DNA of 64,000 bases from Paraburkholderia sp. FT54 (GTDB lineage: Bacteria > Pseudomonadota > Gammaproteobacteria > Burkholderiales > Burkholderiaceae): NCBI RefSeq assembly GCF_031585635.1, contig NZ_CP134195.1, positions 3,162,001-3,226,000 of the forward strand. The letters run 5' to 3'. The first letter of the stretch is position 1. Each line of letters opens with the position of its first letter. Positions 47,765 through 55,988 of this stretch are shown here, one piece after another. A model generated the notes under the pieces. The model did not search any database. It was not told the origin of the DNA and saw only the letters and a program-made list of their open reading frames with translations. A program made the position numbers and the translations under genes.

Positions 47765-48691
47765 ATGATCATCCGCCCCCACCTCCATTGGTTCCGCATG
47801 CTGCTAGCCTGGCGAGGCTCGGTCCTCCCACAGCTACTCCCGCGTCTATTCCTGATCTTCTGCATTTCGATCATCGCGGTAGCGGCCTACGACCACCTGC
47901 TGCCGATCTCGCTGAACCTCAACACAACAGCGCCCTTCTCGCTAATAGGCATCGCGTTAGCAGTATTTCTAGGCTTCAGAAACAACGCCAGCTACGACCG
48001 CTGGTGGGAAGCCCGCAAGCTCTGGGGACAACTGCTGAACGAATCGCGCTCACTCACCCGCCAGGCGCTCACGTTACCGACAAGCCAGCTACAAAAAGAA
48101 GACCTCAAAGATTTTACGGCAGCGCTCAGCGCCCTTCCGCACGCGCTGCGTCACCAACTCCGCACGAGCGACCCGCGCGAAGACCTCGCCGCGCGCCTGC
48201 CGCCAGCCCTCTTCGACCGCGTCATGGCGTCCAGGTACAAGCCAACCACCTTGATGCTCTACCTCGGCGAATGGGTGCAACGCCATGCCAAAGCAGGCGC
48301 AATCGACTCAATGGCAGTCATCGCCATCGATCGGAATCTGAATGGAATCTCGGATGTGATCGGCGGATGCGAGCGCATCGTCTCAACGCCGCTGCCGTTC
48401 GCCTATTCGGTGATGATTCACCGCACGGTGTACTTCTTCTGCGCGTCCCTGCCGTTCGGACTGGTGGGCAGCATCGGCATCTTCACGCCCGTCTTCGCGG
48501 TCTTCGTGGCGTACACGTTCATGGCGCACGAAGCCATTGCGTCGCAAATCGAAGAGCCTTTCGGCACCGACGACAACGACCTCGCGCTCAACATGCTGTC
48601 GGTCGTGATCGAGGACGCCATGCGCGATCTACTCGGAGAACCGGCCGTTCAGTTGCCGAAGCCGGAAGCGGAAGACTACGTGCTCGATTGA
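47765..48691 (+). CDS. bestrophin-like (UPF0187) ion channel family protein
   Basis: 308 residues, bestrophin/YneE family. N-terminal MIIRPHLHWFRMLLAWRGSVL with the RP-type family start, membrane helices about 26-46 and 57-72, the conserved FLGFRNNASYDRWWEARKLWGQL block at about 68-90, and late helices TVYFFCASLPFGLVGSIGIFTPVFAVFVAYTFM. The EEPFG(T/D)DDNDLAL motif near residue 263 corresponds to the Ca-clasp acidic region of eukaryotic members. Bacterial homologues are pentameric channels, some cation-selective. It starts 98 bp after the tandem repeat. Codon use is normal for the window. Confidence 0.87.
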   Translation: MIIRPHLHWFRMLLAWRGSVLPQLLPRLFLIFCISIIAVAAYDHLLPISLNLNTTAPFSLIGIALAVFLGFRNNASYDRWWEARKLWGQLLNESRSLTRQALTLPTSQLQKEDLKDFTAALSALPHALRHQLRTSDPREDLAARLPPALFDRVMASRYKPTTLMLYLGEWVQRHAKAGAIDSMAVIAIDRNLNGISDVIGGCERIVSTPLPFAYSVMIHRTVYFFCASLPFGLVGSIGIFTPVFAVFVAYTFMAHEAIASQIEEPFGTDDNDLALNMLSVVIEDAMRDLLGEPAVQLPKPEAEDYVLD

Positions 48692-48727
48692 GCAGGCTTC
48701 GACCGAACCGCGTCGCTCAGCGCATGC

Positions 48728-49459
48728 TCAACTATTGCCGACCGTCTCCGACAAACGCTTGAGCGTGGCCACCCGCGCGCCGATGATATCGACGCGGACG
48801 CGCTCGTCGACCACCGGCGTCGTGGCGTTCAGATACGCGGTCCACGCCTTCTGTGCGCGCGTCAAGGTCGGACGCGCGCGCACCGGCATCTTCGACTGCA
48901 AGCGGCGGTAATAGCGGTTCAGATCGAACATCGCGTGTTCGCACTGCGCGTCCGCGCTACAGGCGCGCACACGGCGCGGTGGATCGCCGCCTGCGCTGAC
49001 CTTCGCCACCGCACTGCGCAGCGCGAGCGCGCGGTCGCGCACCGGCTGCAACTGCATGTCGGCTTCGGCGAGCACATACATTGAGCCATGCGTCGTTGCG
49101 AACACTGCCGCGAGCAACTGCTTCTCGGCATCGCGTGACGCCTGCCAGCTCGCCTGGCTCTTTTCCCACTGCTTGCGCTGAGCGGGCGACAACTTCTGCT
49201 GAAGCTGCTGCCACGCGTTGTCCAAGGCAGTCCTCCAACCGATCCGCGCATTGTCCATGCACTGCACCTGCCCAATCGTCGACGACATATCGCTGCGCGC
49301 AAGACACATGCGCATCGAGGCATCGATCGGATCGGCGGCGGCGACTTCGGCATGCGCCGGCCACGACGCCGCACCGAACACCGTCGCCGAAGCCAGCGCG
49401 CAGAGCACGCGCCGTGGATCCCCGACACAGGCGAGCAGGGACTTCATGCGCAGCAGCAT
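48728..49459 (-). CDS. LprI-like (DUF1311) exported protein
   Basis: About 243 residues. A signal peptide (RRVLCALASATVFGAASWPAHA, cleavage near residue 36) precedes a region with paired Cys and the LprI/DUF1311 pattern: MRMCLARSDMSSTIGQVQCMDNARIGWRTALDNAWQQL, then a second, weaker repeat with CSADAQCEHAMFDLNRYYRRLQ. Members include lysozyme inhibitors, but most are uncharacterised periplasmic proteins. The ATG at 49459 overlaps the decarboxylase stop (TGATG), indicating coupling; an alternative ATG at 49447 (MKSLLACVG) gives a more usual signal peptide. Confidence 0.75.
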   Translation of the reverse strand: MLLRMKSLLACVGDPRRVLCALASATVFGAASWPAHAEVAAADPIDASMRMCLARSDMSSTIGQVQCMDNARIGWRTALDNAWQQLQQKLSPAQRKQWEKSQASWQASRDAEKQLLAAVFATTHGSMYVLAEADMQLQPVRDRALALRSAVAKVSAGGDPPRRVRACSADAQCEHAMFDLNRYYRRLQSKMPVRARPTLTRAQKAWTAYLNATTPVVDERVRVDIIGARVATLKRLSETVGNS

Positions 49460-51744
49460 CAGCCGCGAACGCAATCGACGAAGTATTCGATGCGCCCGTT
49501 GATCGTTTCGCCGACAAGCCCATGGATATCCGTATGGAACCCCGGGAAGCGCTCGTTGAACTCGCGCGCGAAACGCAGATAGTTGACGATGGTCTTGTTG
49601 AAGCGCTCGCCCGGAATCAGCAGCGGAATGCCCGGAGGATACGGCGTCAACAGGATCGAGGTGACGCGGCCTTCGAGTTCGTCGATAGGCACGCGGTCGA
49701 TCTCGCGATGCGCGAGCTTGGCGAACGCGTCCGAAGGCTTCATCGCCGGTTCCATGCTCGACAGGTACATCTCGGTCGTCAGACGCGCAATGTCGTTGGC
49801 GCGGTAGACGCTGTGGATCTGCTCGCACAGATCGCGCAGGCCGACGCGCTCGTACATCGGATGATGCGAAACGAACTCGGGCAGCACGCGCCACAGCGGC
49901 TGGTTGTTGTCGTAGTCGTCCTTGAACTGCTGGAGCTCGGTGACCATCGAGTTCCAGCGGCCCTTGGTGATCCCGATCGTGAACATGATGAAGAACGAAT
50001 ACAGCCCGGTCTTCTCGACGATGATGCCGTGCTCGGCCAGATACTTCGTGACGATCGCGGCCGGAATGCCGGACTCGCCGAAACCGCCGTCCATGTCCAG
50101 ACCCGGCGTGACGATGGTCGCCTTGATCGGGTCGAGCATGTTGAAGCCTTCGGCGAGCGGGCCGAAACCGTGCCACGCGTCGTTCGGGCGCAGCATCCAG
50201 TCTTCGCGCGAGCCGATGCCTTCTTCGGCGAACTGATCCGGGCCCCATACCTTGAAGAACCAGTCGTCGCCGTATTCGGCGTCGACCTTGCTCATCGCGC
50301 GGCGGAAGTCCAACGCCTCAGCAATCGATTCCTCGACCAGCGCGGTGCCGCCCGGCGCTTCCATCATGGCCGCGGCCACGTCGCACGAGGCGATGATCGC
50401 GTACTGCGGGCTGGTCGACGTGTGCATCAGATACGCTTCATTGAAGCGATGCTTGTCGAAGCGGCTGTTCTTCGAATCCTGCACGACGATCTGCGACGCC
50501 TGCGAGATGCCGGCCAGCAGCTTGTGCGTGGAATGCGTGGCGAACACCATCGCGCCGATGCGCGGACGGCCCGCGCCGATCGCGTGCATGTCCTGATAGA
50601 ACTCGTGGAACTCGGCGTGCGGCAGCCAGGCTTCGTCGAAGTGCAGCGTGTCGAGCCAGTCGCCCAGCATCTCCTTGATCATCTCGACGTTGTAGATCAC
50701 GCCGTCGTAGGTGCTCTGCGTGATGGTCAGGATGCGCGGCTTGAGACCCGGATTCTTCGCGAGCGCTTCGCGCGCGAACGGATTCGCCTCAATCTTCTTG
50801 CGGATGTTTTCCGGTTCGAACTCGCTGCGCGGAATCGGCCCGATGATGCCGAAGTTGTTGCGCGTAGGCGTGAGGAACACCGGAATCGCGCCGGTCATGG
50901 TGATCGCGTGCAGGATCGACTTGTGGCAGTTGCGGTCCACCAGCACGATGTCGCCCGGCGCAACCGTGCCATGCCAGACGATCTTGTTCGACGTGGAAGT
51001 GCCGTTGGTCACGAAGAACACGTGGTCCGCGCTGAAGATGCGCGCCGCGTTGCGTTCGGAAGCCGCCACCGGACCCGTGTGATCGAGCAGTTGGCCGAGC
51101 TCGTCGACGGCGTTACACACGTCCGCGCGCAGCATGTTCTCGCCGAAGAACTGGTGGAACATCTGGCCGAGCGGGCTCTTCAGGAACGCCACGCCACCCG
51201 AGTGGCCGGGGCAATGCCACGAATACGAGCCTTCGTCGGCGTACTGCACCAGTTCCTTGAAGAACGGCGGCGCGAGTGAATCCAGATACACCTTGGTCTC
51301 GCGGATGATGTGGCGCGCGACGAACTCCGGCGTGTCCTCGAACATGTGGATGAAGCCGTGCAGTTCGCGCAGGATGTCGTTCGGCAAGTGGCGCGACGTG
51401 CGCGTTTCGCCGTACAGGAAGATCGGAATGTCGGCGTTGCGGCGGCGCACTTCGGTCACGAACGCGCGCAGCGCGACGATCGCGGCGGCCAGCTCCGGCG
51501 TCTCGCCTTCCACCACCACGTTATCGACGTACGGCAGCAGCTCGTCGTCGTCGATCGAAAGGATGAAGCACGAGGCGCGGCTCGACTGCTGCGCGAACGA
51601 CGTCAGATCGCCGTAGCTCGTCAACCCGAGCACTTCCGCGCCTTCTTTCTCGATGGCTTCGGCCAGAGCGCGGATGCCGGAACCCGAGATGTTCTCGGAG
51701 CGAAAATCTTCGTCGATGATGACGACGGGAAAACGAAACTTCAT
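49459..51744 (-). CDS. biodegradative Orn/Lys/Arg decarboxylase
   Basis: 761 residues, fold type I PLP enzyme of the acid-inducible decarboxylase family. An N-terminal response-regulator-like wing domain (about 1-130: FPVVIIDEDFRSENISGSGI), the PLP core with SYSWHCPGHSGGVAF, FVTNGTSTSNKIVWHGTV, HFDEAWLPHAEF and the PLP lysine in FATHSTHKLLAGISQASQI near residue 405, and the C-terminal domain (LTPYPPGIPLLIPGERF). It exchanges a basic amino acid for a polyamine or cadaverine, consuming a proton. Arginine versus lysine cannot be settled from sequence; no antiporter gene lies next to it. SD GGAG at 51753-51756 follows an attenuator-like hairpin. Confidence 0.9.
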   Translation of the reverse strand: MKFRFPVVIIDEDFRSENISGSGIRALAEAIEKEGAEVLGLTSYGDLTSFAQQSSRASCFILSIDDDELLPYVDNVVVEGETPELAAAIVALRAFVTEVRRRNADIPIFLYGETRTSRHLPNDILRELHGFIHMFEDTPEFVARHIIRETKVYLDSLAPPFFKELVQYADEGSYSWHCPGHSGGVAFLKSPLGQMFHQFFGENMLRADVCNAVDELGQLLDHTGPVAASERNAARIFSADHVFFVTNGTSTSNKIVWHGTVAPGDIVLVDRNCHKSILHAITMTGAIPVFLTPTRNNFGIIGPIPRSEFEPENIRKKIEANPFAREALAKNPGLKPRILTITQSTYDGVIYNVEMIKEMLGDWLDTLHFDEAWLPHAEFHEFYQDMHAIGAGRPRIGAMVFATHSTHKLLAGISQASQIVVQDSKNSRFDKHRFNEAYLMHTSTSPQYAIIASCDVAAAMMEAPGGTALVEESIAEALDFRRAMSKVDAEYGDDWFFKVWGPDQFAEEGIGSREDWMLRPNDAWHGFGPLAEGFNMLDPIKATIVTPGLDMDGGFGESGIPAAIVTKYLAEHGIIVEKTGLYSFFIMFTIGITKGRWNSMVTELQQFKDDYDNNQPLWRVLPEFVSHHPMYERVGLRDLCEQIHSVYRANDIARLTTEMYLSSMEPAMKPSDAFAKLAHREIDRVPIDELEGRVTSILLTPYPPGIPLLIPGERFNKTIVNYLRFAREFNERFPGFHTDIHGLVGETINGRIEYFVDCVRG

Positions 51745-51752
51745 GGGCGATT

Positions 51753-51795
51753 CTCCAAAAAGAACGACCGCTGCATTCTGTCAATTGCAGCGGTC
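51753..51795 (-). promoter_or_regulatory. attenuator-like hairpin and U tract before the decarboxylase RBS
   Basis: On the minus strand GACCGCTGCA (51795-51786) pairs perfectly with TGCAGCGGTC (51775-51766) around a 10-nt loop, followed by GTTCTTTTT and then at once the GGAG ribosome binding site. It looks like the dcd terminator, but it is inside the decarboxylase leader, so it could attenuate that gene. Confidence 0.65.
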
Positions 51796-51831
51796 ACCCG
51801 GTAAGGCTGGTGGTTCAATACGCTGCCGACG

Positions 51832-52401
51832 TCACGTCTTGGGCAACGTCACGCCGTGCTGACCTTGATATTTGCCGCCGCGATCCGCGTACGACGTTTC
51901 ACAAATCTCGTCGCTTTCGAAAAACAGCACTTGAGCAACGCCTTCGTTCGCGTAGATTTTCGCAGGCAAAGGTGTCGTATTCGAGAATTCGAGCGTGACG
52001 TGCCCTTCCCATTCCGGCTCGAACGGCGTCACGTTGACGATGATCCCGCAACGCGCATACGTGGACTTGCCCAGACACACGGTCAGGACGCTGCGCGGAA
52101 TGCGGAAATACTCGACCGTGCGCGCGAGCGCGAACGAATTCGGCGGGATGATGCAAACGTCGCCCTTGAAGTCGACAAACGACTTCTCGTCGAAGTTCTT
52201 CGGATCGACGATGGTCGAGTTGATGTTCGTGAAGATCTTGAATTCGTCGGCGCAGCGAATGTCGTAGCCGTAGCTCGACGTGCCGTAGCTGACAATCTTC
52301 CGGCCGTCTTCGGAGACGCGGACCTGATCGGGCGCGAACGGCTCGATCATGTTGTGCGACGCGGCCATGCGCCGGATCCACTTGTCGGATTTGATAGTCA
52401 T
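51832..52401 (-). CDS. dcd: dCTP deaminase
   Basis: 189 residues, trimeric dUTPase-fold enzyme converting dCTP to dUTP for thymidylate synthesis. Signature [31 protein letters not shown] (about residues 110-140, read in parts) with the catalytic Glu in WEGHVTLE and the Arg in YARCG. The C-terminal [11 protein letters not shown] closes over nucleotide. Start ATG at 52401 is in keeping with [13 protein letters not shown]. It lies 87 bp before the decarboxylase gene on the same strand. Confidence 0.97.
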
Positions 52402-52741
52402 AGGTGAACGCTGCTCGACGTGAATGACAGAGGTATGACGGATAACGACCCGGTAAGTGCCGGGCCACTTTTGACTTACTGCGCGCCTGCTTTGCGCTGA
52501 CTTCGGGTGCGGGCCAGGACGGCGTGCCGTTCAGGCGCCCTACGCCCGTTCGGCTGAGTGCCCCGCCTGCACGGCAGAACGGGCGCTCCGAAGAGGCAGC
52601 CGAACGAAAGGCGCTTATTTTACGCGATCGTGAGAATGCTGCCGCAGATTGGGCCGAGGAGCGGCCTGATGCCAGCCGCGAGACCGCCTGACTCGGCGCT
52701 GGAAGCGCGCCCGGACCTCAAGCATGCGGCCCGCTCGCCGC
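52402..52741. other. intergenic region upstream of dcd
   Basis: 340 bp without a supported gene. It holds a short GC hairpin (CCCGG-TAAGTG-CCGGG, about 52450-52465) in the dcd leader and a minus-strand TAAAAT (52622-52617) that may be a -10, with no good -35. Confidence 0.4.
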
Positions 52742-53275
52742 TCACTGGCGAATCAATCCGCAGGCGAGGGCGGGGCCCGCGCCATGCTGCGGATAGGCGT
52801 ACGGATCAGTCGCGTCGTGATGCAGCAGAACCGCGCGCTGCAACACCGAGCGGATACCGTCGAGCGAGACGTCCGGCGCGACGATAAAGCCCGTGGCCAC
52901 GCCGTTCGCGTCCGCGTGAATATTGCCGAGGTCGCCCTCCACCCGCGCGCCCGATTTCAGACGCTCCGCGGCCGGCGAGAACACCTGGCCGGCGCTGGAG
53001 CCGTCGGCGGCATTGCAGTCGCCGCGCTCATGCACTTGCAACGCGTGGTCGCTATTGGGCGGCATGCCCGCGAGATTGTAGGTGACCTGCACGCCGTCCG
53101 AGCGCTCGATGAACGTGACGAGACCGCGCGCCTGATTGCCCACGGTAGGCAGCAACTGCGCGTCGGCGCGTTTTTCCTGTGGTCTCAGGAACGCGCTACA
53201 GCCGCATAACAGCACACTGCTGGCAGCCAGGACGATGAACGCATGCACCGCCTGCCCGTCGATTCGTTTTCCCAT
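52742..53275 (-). CDS. SodC-like lipoprotein lacking most metal ligands
   Basis: 177 residues. A lipoprotein signal (HAFIVLAASSVLLCGC, CGC lipobox) is followed by a Cu,Zn superoxide dismutase fold: HALQVHERGDCNAADGSSAG, EGDLGNIHAD, and AVLLHHDATD ... ACGLI. Aligned by eye to human SOD1, His46 is Gln, His63 is Val (SAGQVFSP instead of SAGPHFNP), the zinc ligands His71 and His80 are absent, and the active-site Arg143 is Ala (GPALACG). His48, Asp83 and His120 remain, as do the two disulfide Cys. It is therefore unlikely to be a normal SOD. AGAGGAT precedes the ATG at 53275. Confidence 0.85.
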   Translation of the reverse strand: MGKRIDGQAVHAFIVLAASSVLLCGCSAFLRPQEKRADAQLLPTVGNQARGLVTFIERSDGVQVTYNLAGMPPNSDHALQVHERGDCNAADGSSAGQVFSPAAERLKSGARVEGDLGNIHADANGVATGFIVAPDVSLDGIRSVLQRAVLLHHDATDPYAYPQHGAGPALACGLIRQ

Positions 53276-53500
53276 GCGATCCTCTTGCCGGCCTGGTGGC
53301 CGCCCCTGCGGCCGCCGAGCCGAACTTGTGAAGTCGACATGATACCGCGAGACCAGGCGAAAACAGACGCTTTGGCCCCTTGTCCGAACGGCTGGTCGAG
53401 CGTGCCCCTCGAACCTGGCGTCTCGTGCCAGGCCGCCCGAGGTCGTGATCCTCAAGAAGACTTCGCGCGCGGCTGAAAACCTGGAGCAGCGCGCATTTTC

Positions 53501-54589
53501 TCAGGTGTTCTGGACCACGATATTGGGAAACTTCGAGGTCATGTCGCGAGCGCGTTCGGCAATATGGATCGCCACCTTGCGCGCGATGGACCGGTAGATC
53601 TCCGCGATACGTCCCTGCGGGTCGGCCACCACGGTCGGTTTGCCCGAGTCGGCCTGCTCGCGGATCGCGATGTCGAGCGGCAGGCTGCCGAGCACGTCGA
53701 CGCCGTATTCCTTGCCCATGCGCTCGCCGCCGCCGGCGCCGAAAATATGCTCTTCATGGCCGCAGTTCGAGCAGATATGCATACCCATGTTCTCGACGAT
53801 GCCGAGAATTGGAATACCGACCTTCTCGAACATCTTGAGGCCCTTCTTCGCGTCGAGCAACGCGATGTCCTGCGGCGTGGTGACGATCACGGCGCCCGTC
53901 ACCGGCACGCGTTGCGACAGCGTCAGCTGAATGTCGCCGGTGCCCGGCGGCATGTCTACAATCAGATAGTCGAGATCGCGCCAGTTGGTCTGCCGCAGCA
54001 GCTGTTCCAACGCGGAAGTCGCCATCGGGCCGCGCCAGACCATCGGGTTGTCCTGCTCGATCAGGAAGCCGATCGAGTTGGCCTGCAAGCCGTGGCCGGT
54101 CATCGGGTTCATCGACTTTTCGTCGGGCGACTCCGGGCGGCCGACGATACCGAGCATCATCGGCAGCGACGGGCCGTAGATGTCCGCGTCGAGAATACCG
54201 ACGGACGCGCCTTCGCTCGCCAGCGCCAGCGCGAGGTTCACGGCGGTGGTGCTCTTGCCGACGCCGCCCTTGCCCGACGCCACCGCGACGATGTTCTTAA
54301 CGTTCGGCAACAGTTTCACGCCGCGTTGCACGGTATGCGCCGCGATCTGCTGCGATACCTGGACTCGCGCGTCGGCCACGCCCGGCACGGCGCGTAGCGC
54401 ATCGGAAAACTGCGAGCGGATGGCGTCGAACTGCCGCATGGCCGGATAGCCGAGTACCACGTCGACGCTGACCGTGTCACCCTGTATCGCGACGTTCCTG
54501 ATGTTCTTGGCGGCGGCGTACGGCCGGCCGGTATTGGGGTCAGCGACGGCCGCGAGGGCGGCGTCGACCATAGCCCGATCGATACTCAT
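53501..54589 (-). CDS. apbC: iron-sulfur cluster carrier protein Mrp/ApbC
   Basis: 362 residues, P-loop ATPase of the Mrp/NBP35 family. An N-terminal MIP18-like (DUF59) domain about 1-85 (VDAALAAVADPNTGRPYAAAKNIRNVAIQGD) precedes the deviant Walker [31 protein letters not shown] follows, and MHICSNCGHEEHIFG near residue 272 carries the CxxC that binds a bridging [4Fe-4S] cluster. It delivers clusters to apoproteins in the cytosol. The start at 54589 (MSIDRAMV) is family-like; the frame to 54640 adds an arginine-rich stretch. mrp is divergent from metG as in E. coli, but an OmpA-family gene lies between. Confidence 0.95.
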   Translation of the reverse strand: MSIDRAMVDAALAAVADPNTGRPYAAAKNIRNVAIQGDTVSVDVVLGYPAMRQFDAIRSQFSDALRAVPGVADARVQVSQQIAAHTVQRGVKLLPNVKNIVAVASGKGGVGKSTTAVNLALALASEGASVGILDADIYGPSLPMMLGIVGRPESPDEKSMNPMTGHGLQANSIGFLIEQDNPMVWRGPMATSALEQLLRQTNWRDLDYLIVDMPPGTGDIQLTLSQRVPVTGAVIVTTPQDIALLDAKKGLKMFEKVGIPILGIVENMGMHICSNCGHEEHIFGAGGGERMGKEYGVDVLGSLPLDIAIREQADSGKPTVVADPQGRIAEIYRSIARKVAIHIAERARDMTSKFPNIVVQNT

Positions 54590-54936
54590 TGACACTCCGT
54601 GGGGACACCTCCGGCGCAGCGAAATCGAAATGTCAGCCACGCGCCGGAATTTGAAAGAAATTGTTAGGCAGCATTGCGAAAACCAGGCTTGCCGGGCACC
54701 CTTCGGGCAGGCGAAACGCCGTAGGGCCGCATCGCTGCGTGCTCAGTCATCATTGTAGTGGCTGGCGCCATGCCTTGCCGGAAGACCCTTCTTTACTGTC
54801 GGACCGAGGCTGAACAGGGCGCAGGATTTTTCGTATTGGCGAGCCGACGGCTTTACTGCCGTTATGTTCGCCATATAAATTTATCGAGAATCGCCGCCTT
54901 GCTTGCCTGACTCGCTTCACTCAAGAGGAATCAAAA
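54590..54936. other. apbC-ompA-like divergent intergenic region
   Basis: 347 bp. Apart from the promoter at 54852-54879 nothing is recognised; small frames have no support. Confidence 0.4.
54852..54879 (+). promoter_or_regulatory. promoter of the OmpA-family gene
   Basis: TTTACT (54852-54857), 16-bp spacer, TATAAA (54874-54879), about 50-nt leader with AAGAGGAA before the ATG. Confidence 0.55.
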
Positions 54937-55590
54937 ATGAATGCAAAAATCATGACTCGCCTGGCTGTCTTTGCCGTCGCCGGCTCGCTGCTGGCGGGTT
55001 GCGCCACCCAACAGGGCACCGACACGGCTGTCGGTACGGGCGTGGGCGCCGGCACCGGCGCGGCGCTCGGCGCGATCTTCGGCGGCGGTAAGGGCGCGGC
55101 GATCGGCGCAGGCGTCGGCGCGGCGGTGGGCGGCATCACCGGCTACAACTGGCAAGCCATTCACAACAAGCTGTCGGGCGCCACTAAGGGCACCGGCACG
55201 CAGATCACCGAACAGCCGGACGGCTCGCTCAAGCTGAACATTCCGAGCTCGGTCACGTTCGACACCAACAGCTACGCGGTCAAGCCGTCGTTCGCGCCGG
55301 TGCTGGACCAACTGGCGCAGACCCTGCAACAGAATCCGGAACTGATCGCTCAGGTGGTCGGCCACACGGATAGCACGGGCCAGCCGGCCTACAACCAGAC
55401 GCTGTCGGTTAATCGCGCGGAAAGCGTGACGGGCTACCTGGGCCAACGCGGCGTCGCGCCGCAGCGCCTGTCGGCACAAGGCCTGGGCCAAACCCAGCCG
55501 ATCGCCGACAACAACACAGAAGCCGGCCGTGCCGCGAACCGTCGCGTGGAAATCTATCTGCGCGCTACGGCTCAACACGCCACGCAATAA
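54937..55590 (+). CDS. OmpA-family lipoprotein with glycine zipper (YiaD-like)
   Basis: 217 residues. Lipoprotein signal MNAKIMTRLAVFAVAGSLLAGC with LAGC lipobox, then a glycine-zipper hydrophobic region (GVGAGTGAALGAIFGGGKGAAIGAGVGAAVGGITG in parts, about 33-68) and a C-terminal OmpA domain (about 100-212) with VVGHTDSTGQPAYNQTLSVNRAESV and AANRRVEIYL, including the Asp and Arg that bind meso-DAP in peptidoglycan. It should tether the outer membrane to the cell wall. AAGAGGAA lies 6-13 nt before the ATG. Confidence 0.92.
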   Translation: MNAKIMTRLAVFAVAGSLLAGCATQQGTDTAVGTGVGAGTGAALGAIFGGGKGAAIGAGVGAAVGGITGYNWQAIHNKLSGATKGTGTQITEQPDGSLKLNIPSSVTFDTNSYAVKPSFAPVLDQLAQTLQQNPELIAQVVGHTDSTGQPAYNQTLSVNRAESVTGYLGQRGVAPQRLSAQGLGQTQPIADNNTEAGRAANRRVEIYLRATAQHATQ

Positions 55591-55988
55591 GGACGAGATT
55601 TTGGGAAAGTGAGGAAGCCGGTCGTCGGGGCAGCATCGCCGGCGGCCTTGCGTGACCGTTAAGCTTTAGAAAGCCGTGCAAGGCGGAAACAAGGAATCTC
55701 GCACGAGAACGAAAAAAATTTCGAACTCTGCCGAAAATCCGCTGTCTGTCTTTACGGTACGTGGTTGGCGAAGCCGCCGCGTCACCATTCTCCTCTTGTC
55801 GTTGTTGCTCCGGGGTTAATAGCCCCGGTTTTTTTTGGGCGCTCGGTTTACGCCCCCGCAAAAAGTCCCCTTGCGGGACGCACCGTCCCAGTCTGCAACG
55901 AACCCGCGCCCCACGCGGCCCGCGCCGCGCCGGCCACCTGCCCTGCTAGAATCAACCTTTCGTCCCACCGCAGGCTCCCACCATCCTT
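55591..55988. other. OmpA-metG intergenic region, possible 3' UTR small RNA
   Basis: 398 bp. A very strong terminator lies 220 bp after the OmpA stop, preceded by a pyrimidine-rich stretch (ATTCTCCTCTTGTCG near 55787-55801) that is complementary to Shine-Dalgarno sequence. The 220 nt may be a long 3' UTR or a separate RNA; no promoter could be fixed. Before metG there is a TAGAAT (55947-55952), a possible -10 without a good -35. Confidence 0.45.
55810..55836 (+). terminator. strong intrinsic terminator
   Basis: CCGGGG (55810-55815) pairs with CCCCGG (55823-55828), 7-nt loop, then eight T. Confidence 0.9.

Noticed and set aside
52742..53275. Active Cu,Zn superoxide dismutase (sodC)
   Set aside because: Most copper and zinc ligands are missing, so only the fold is called.
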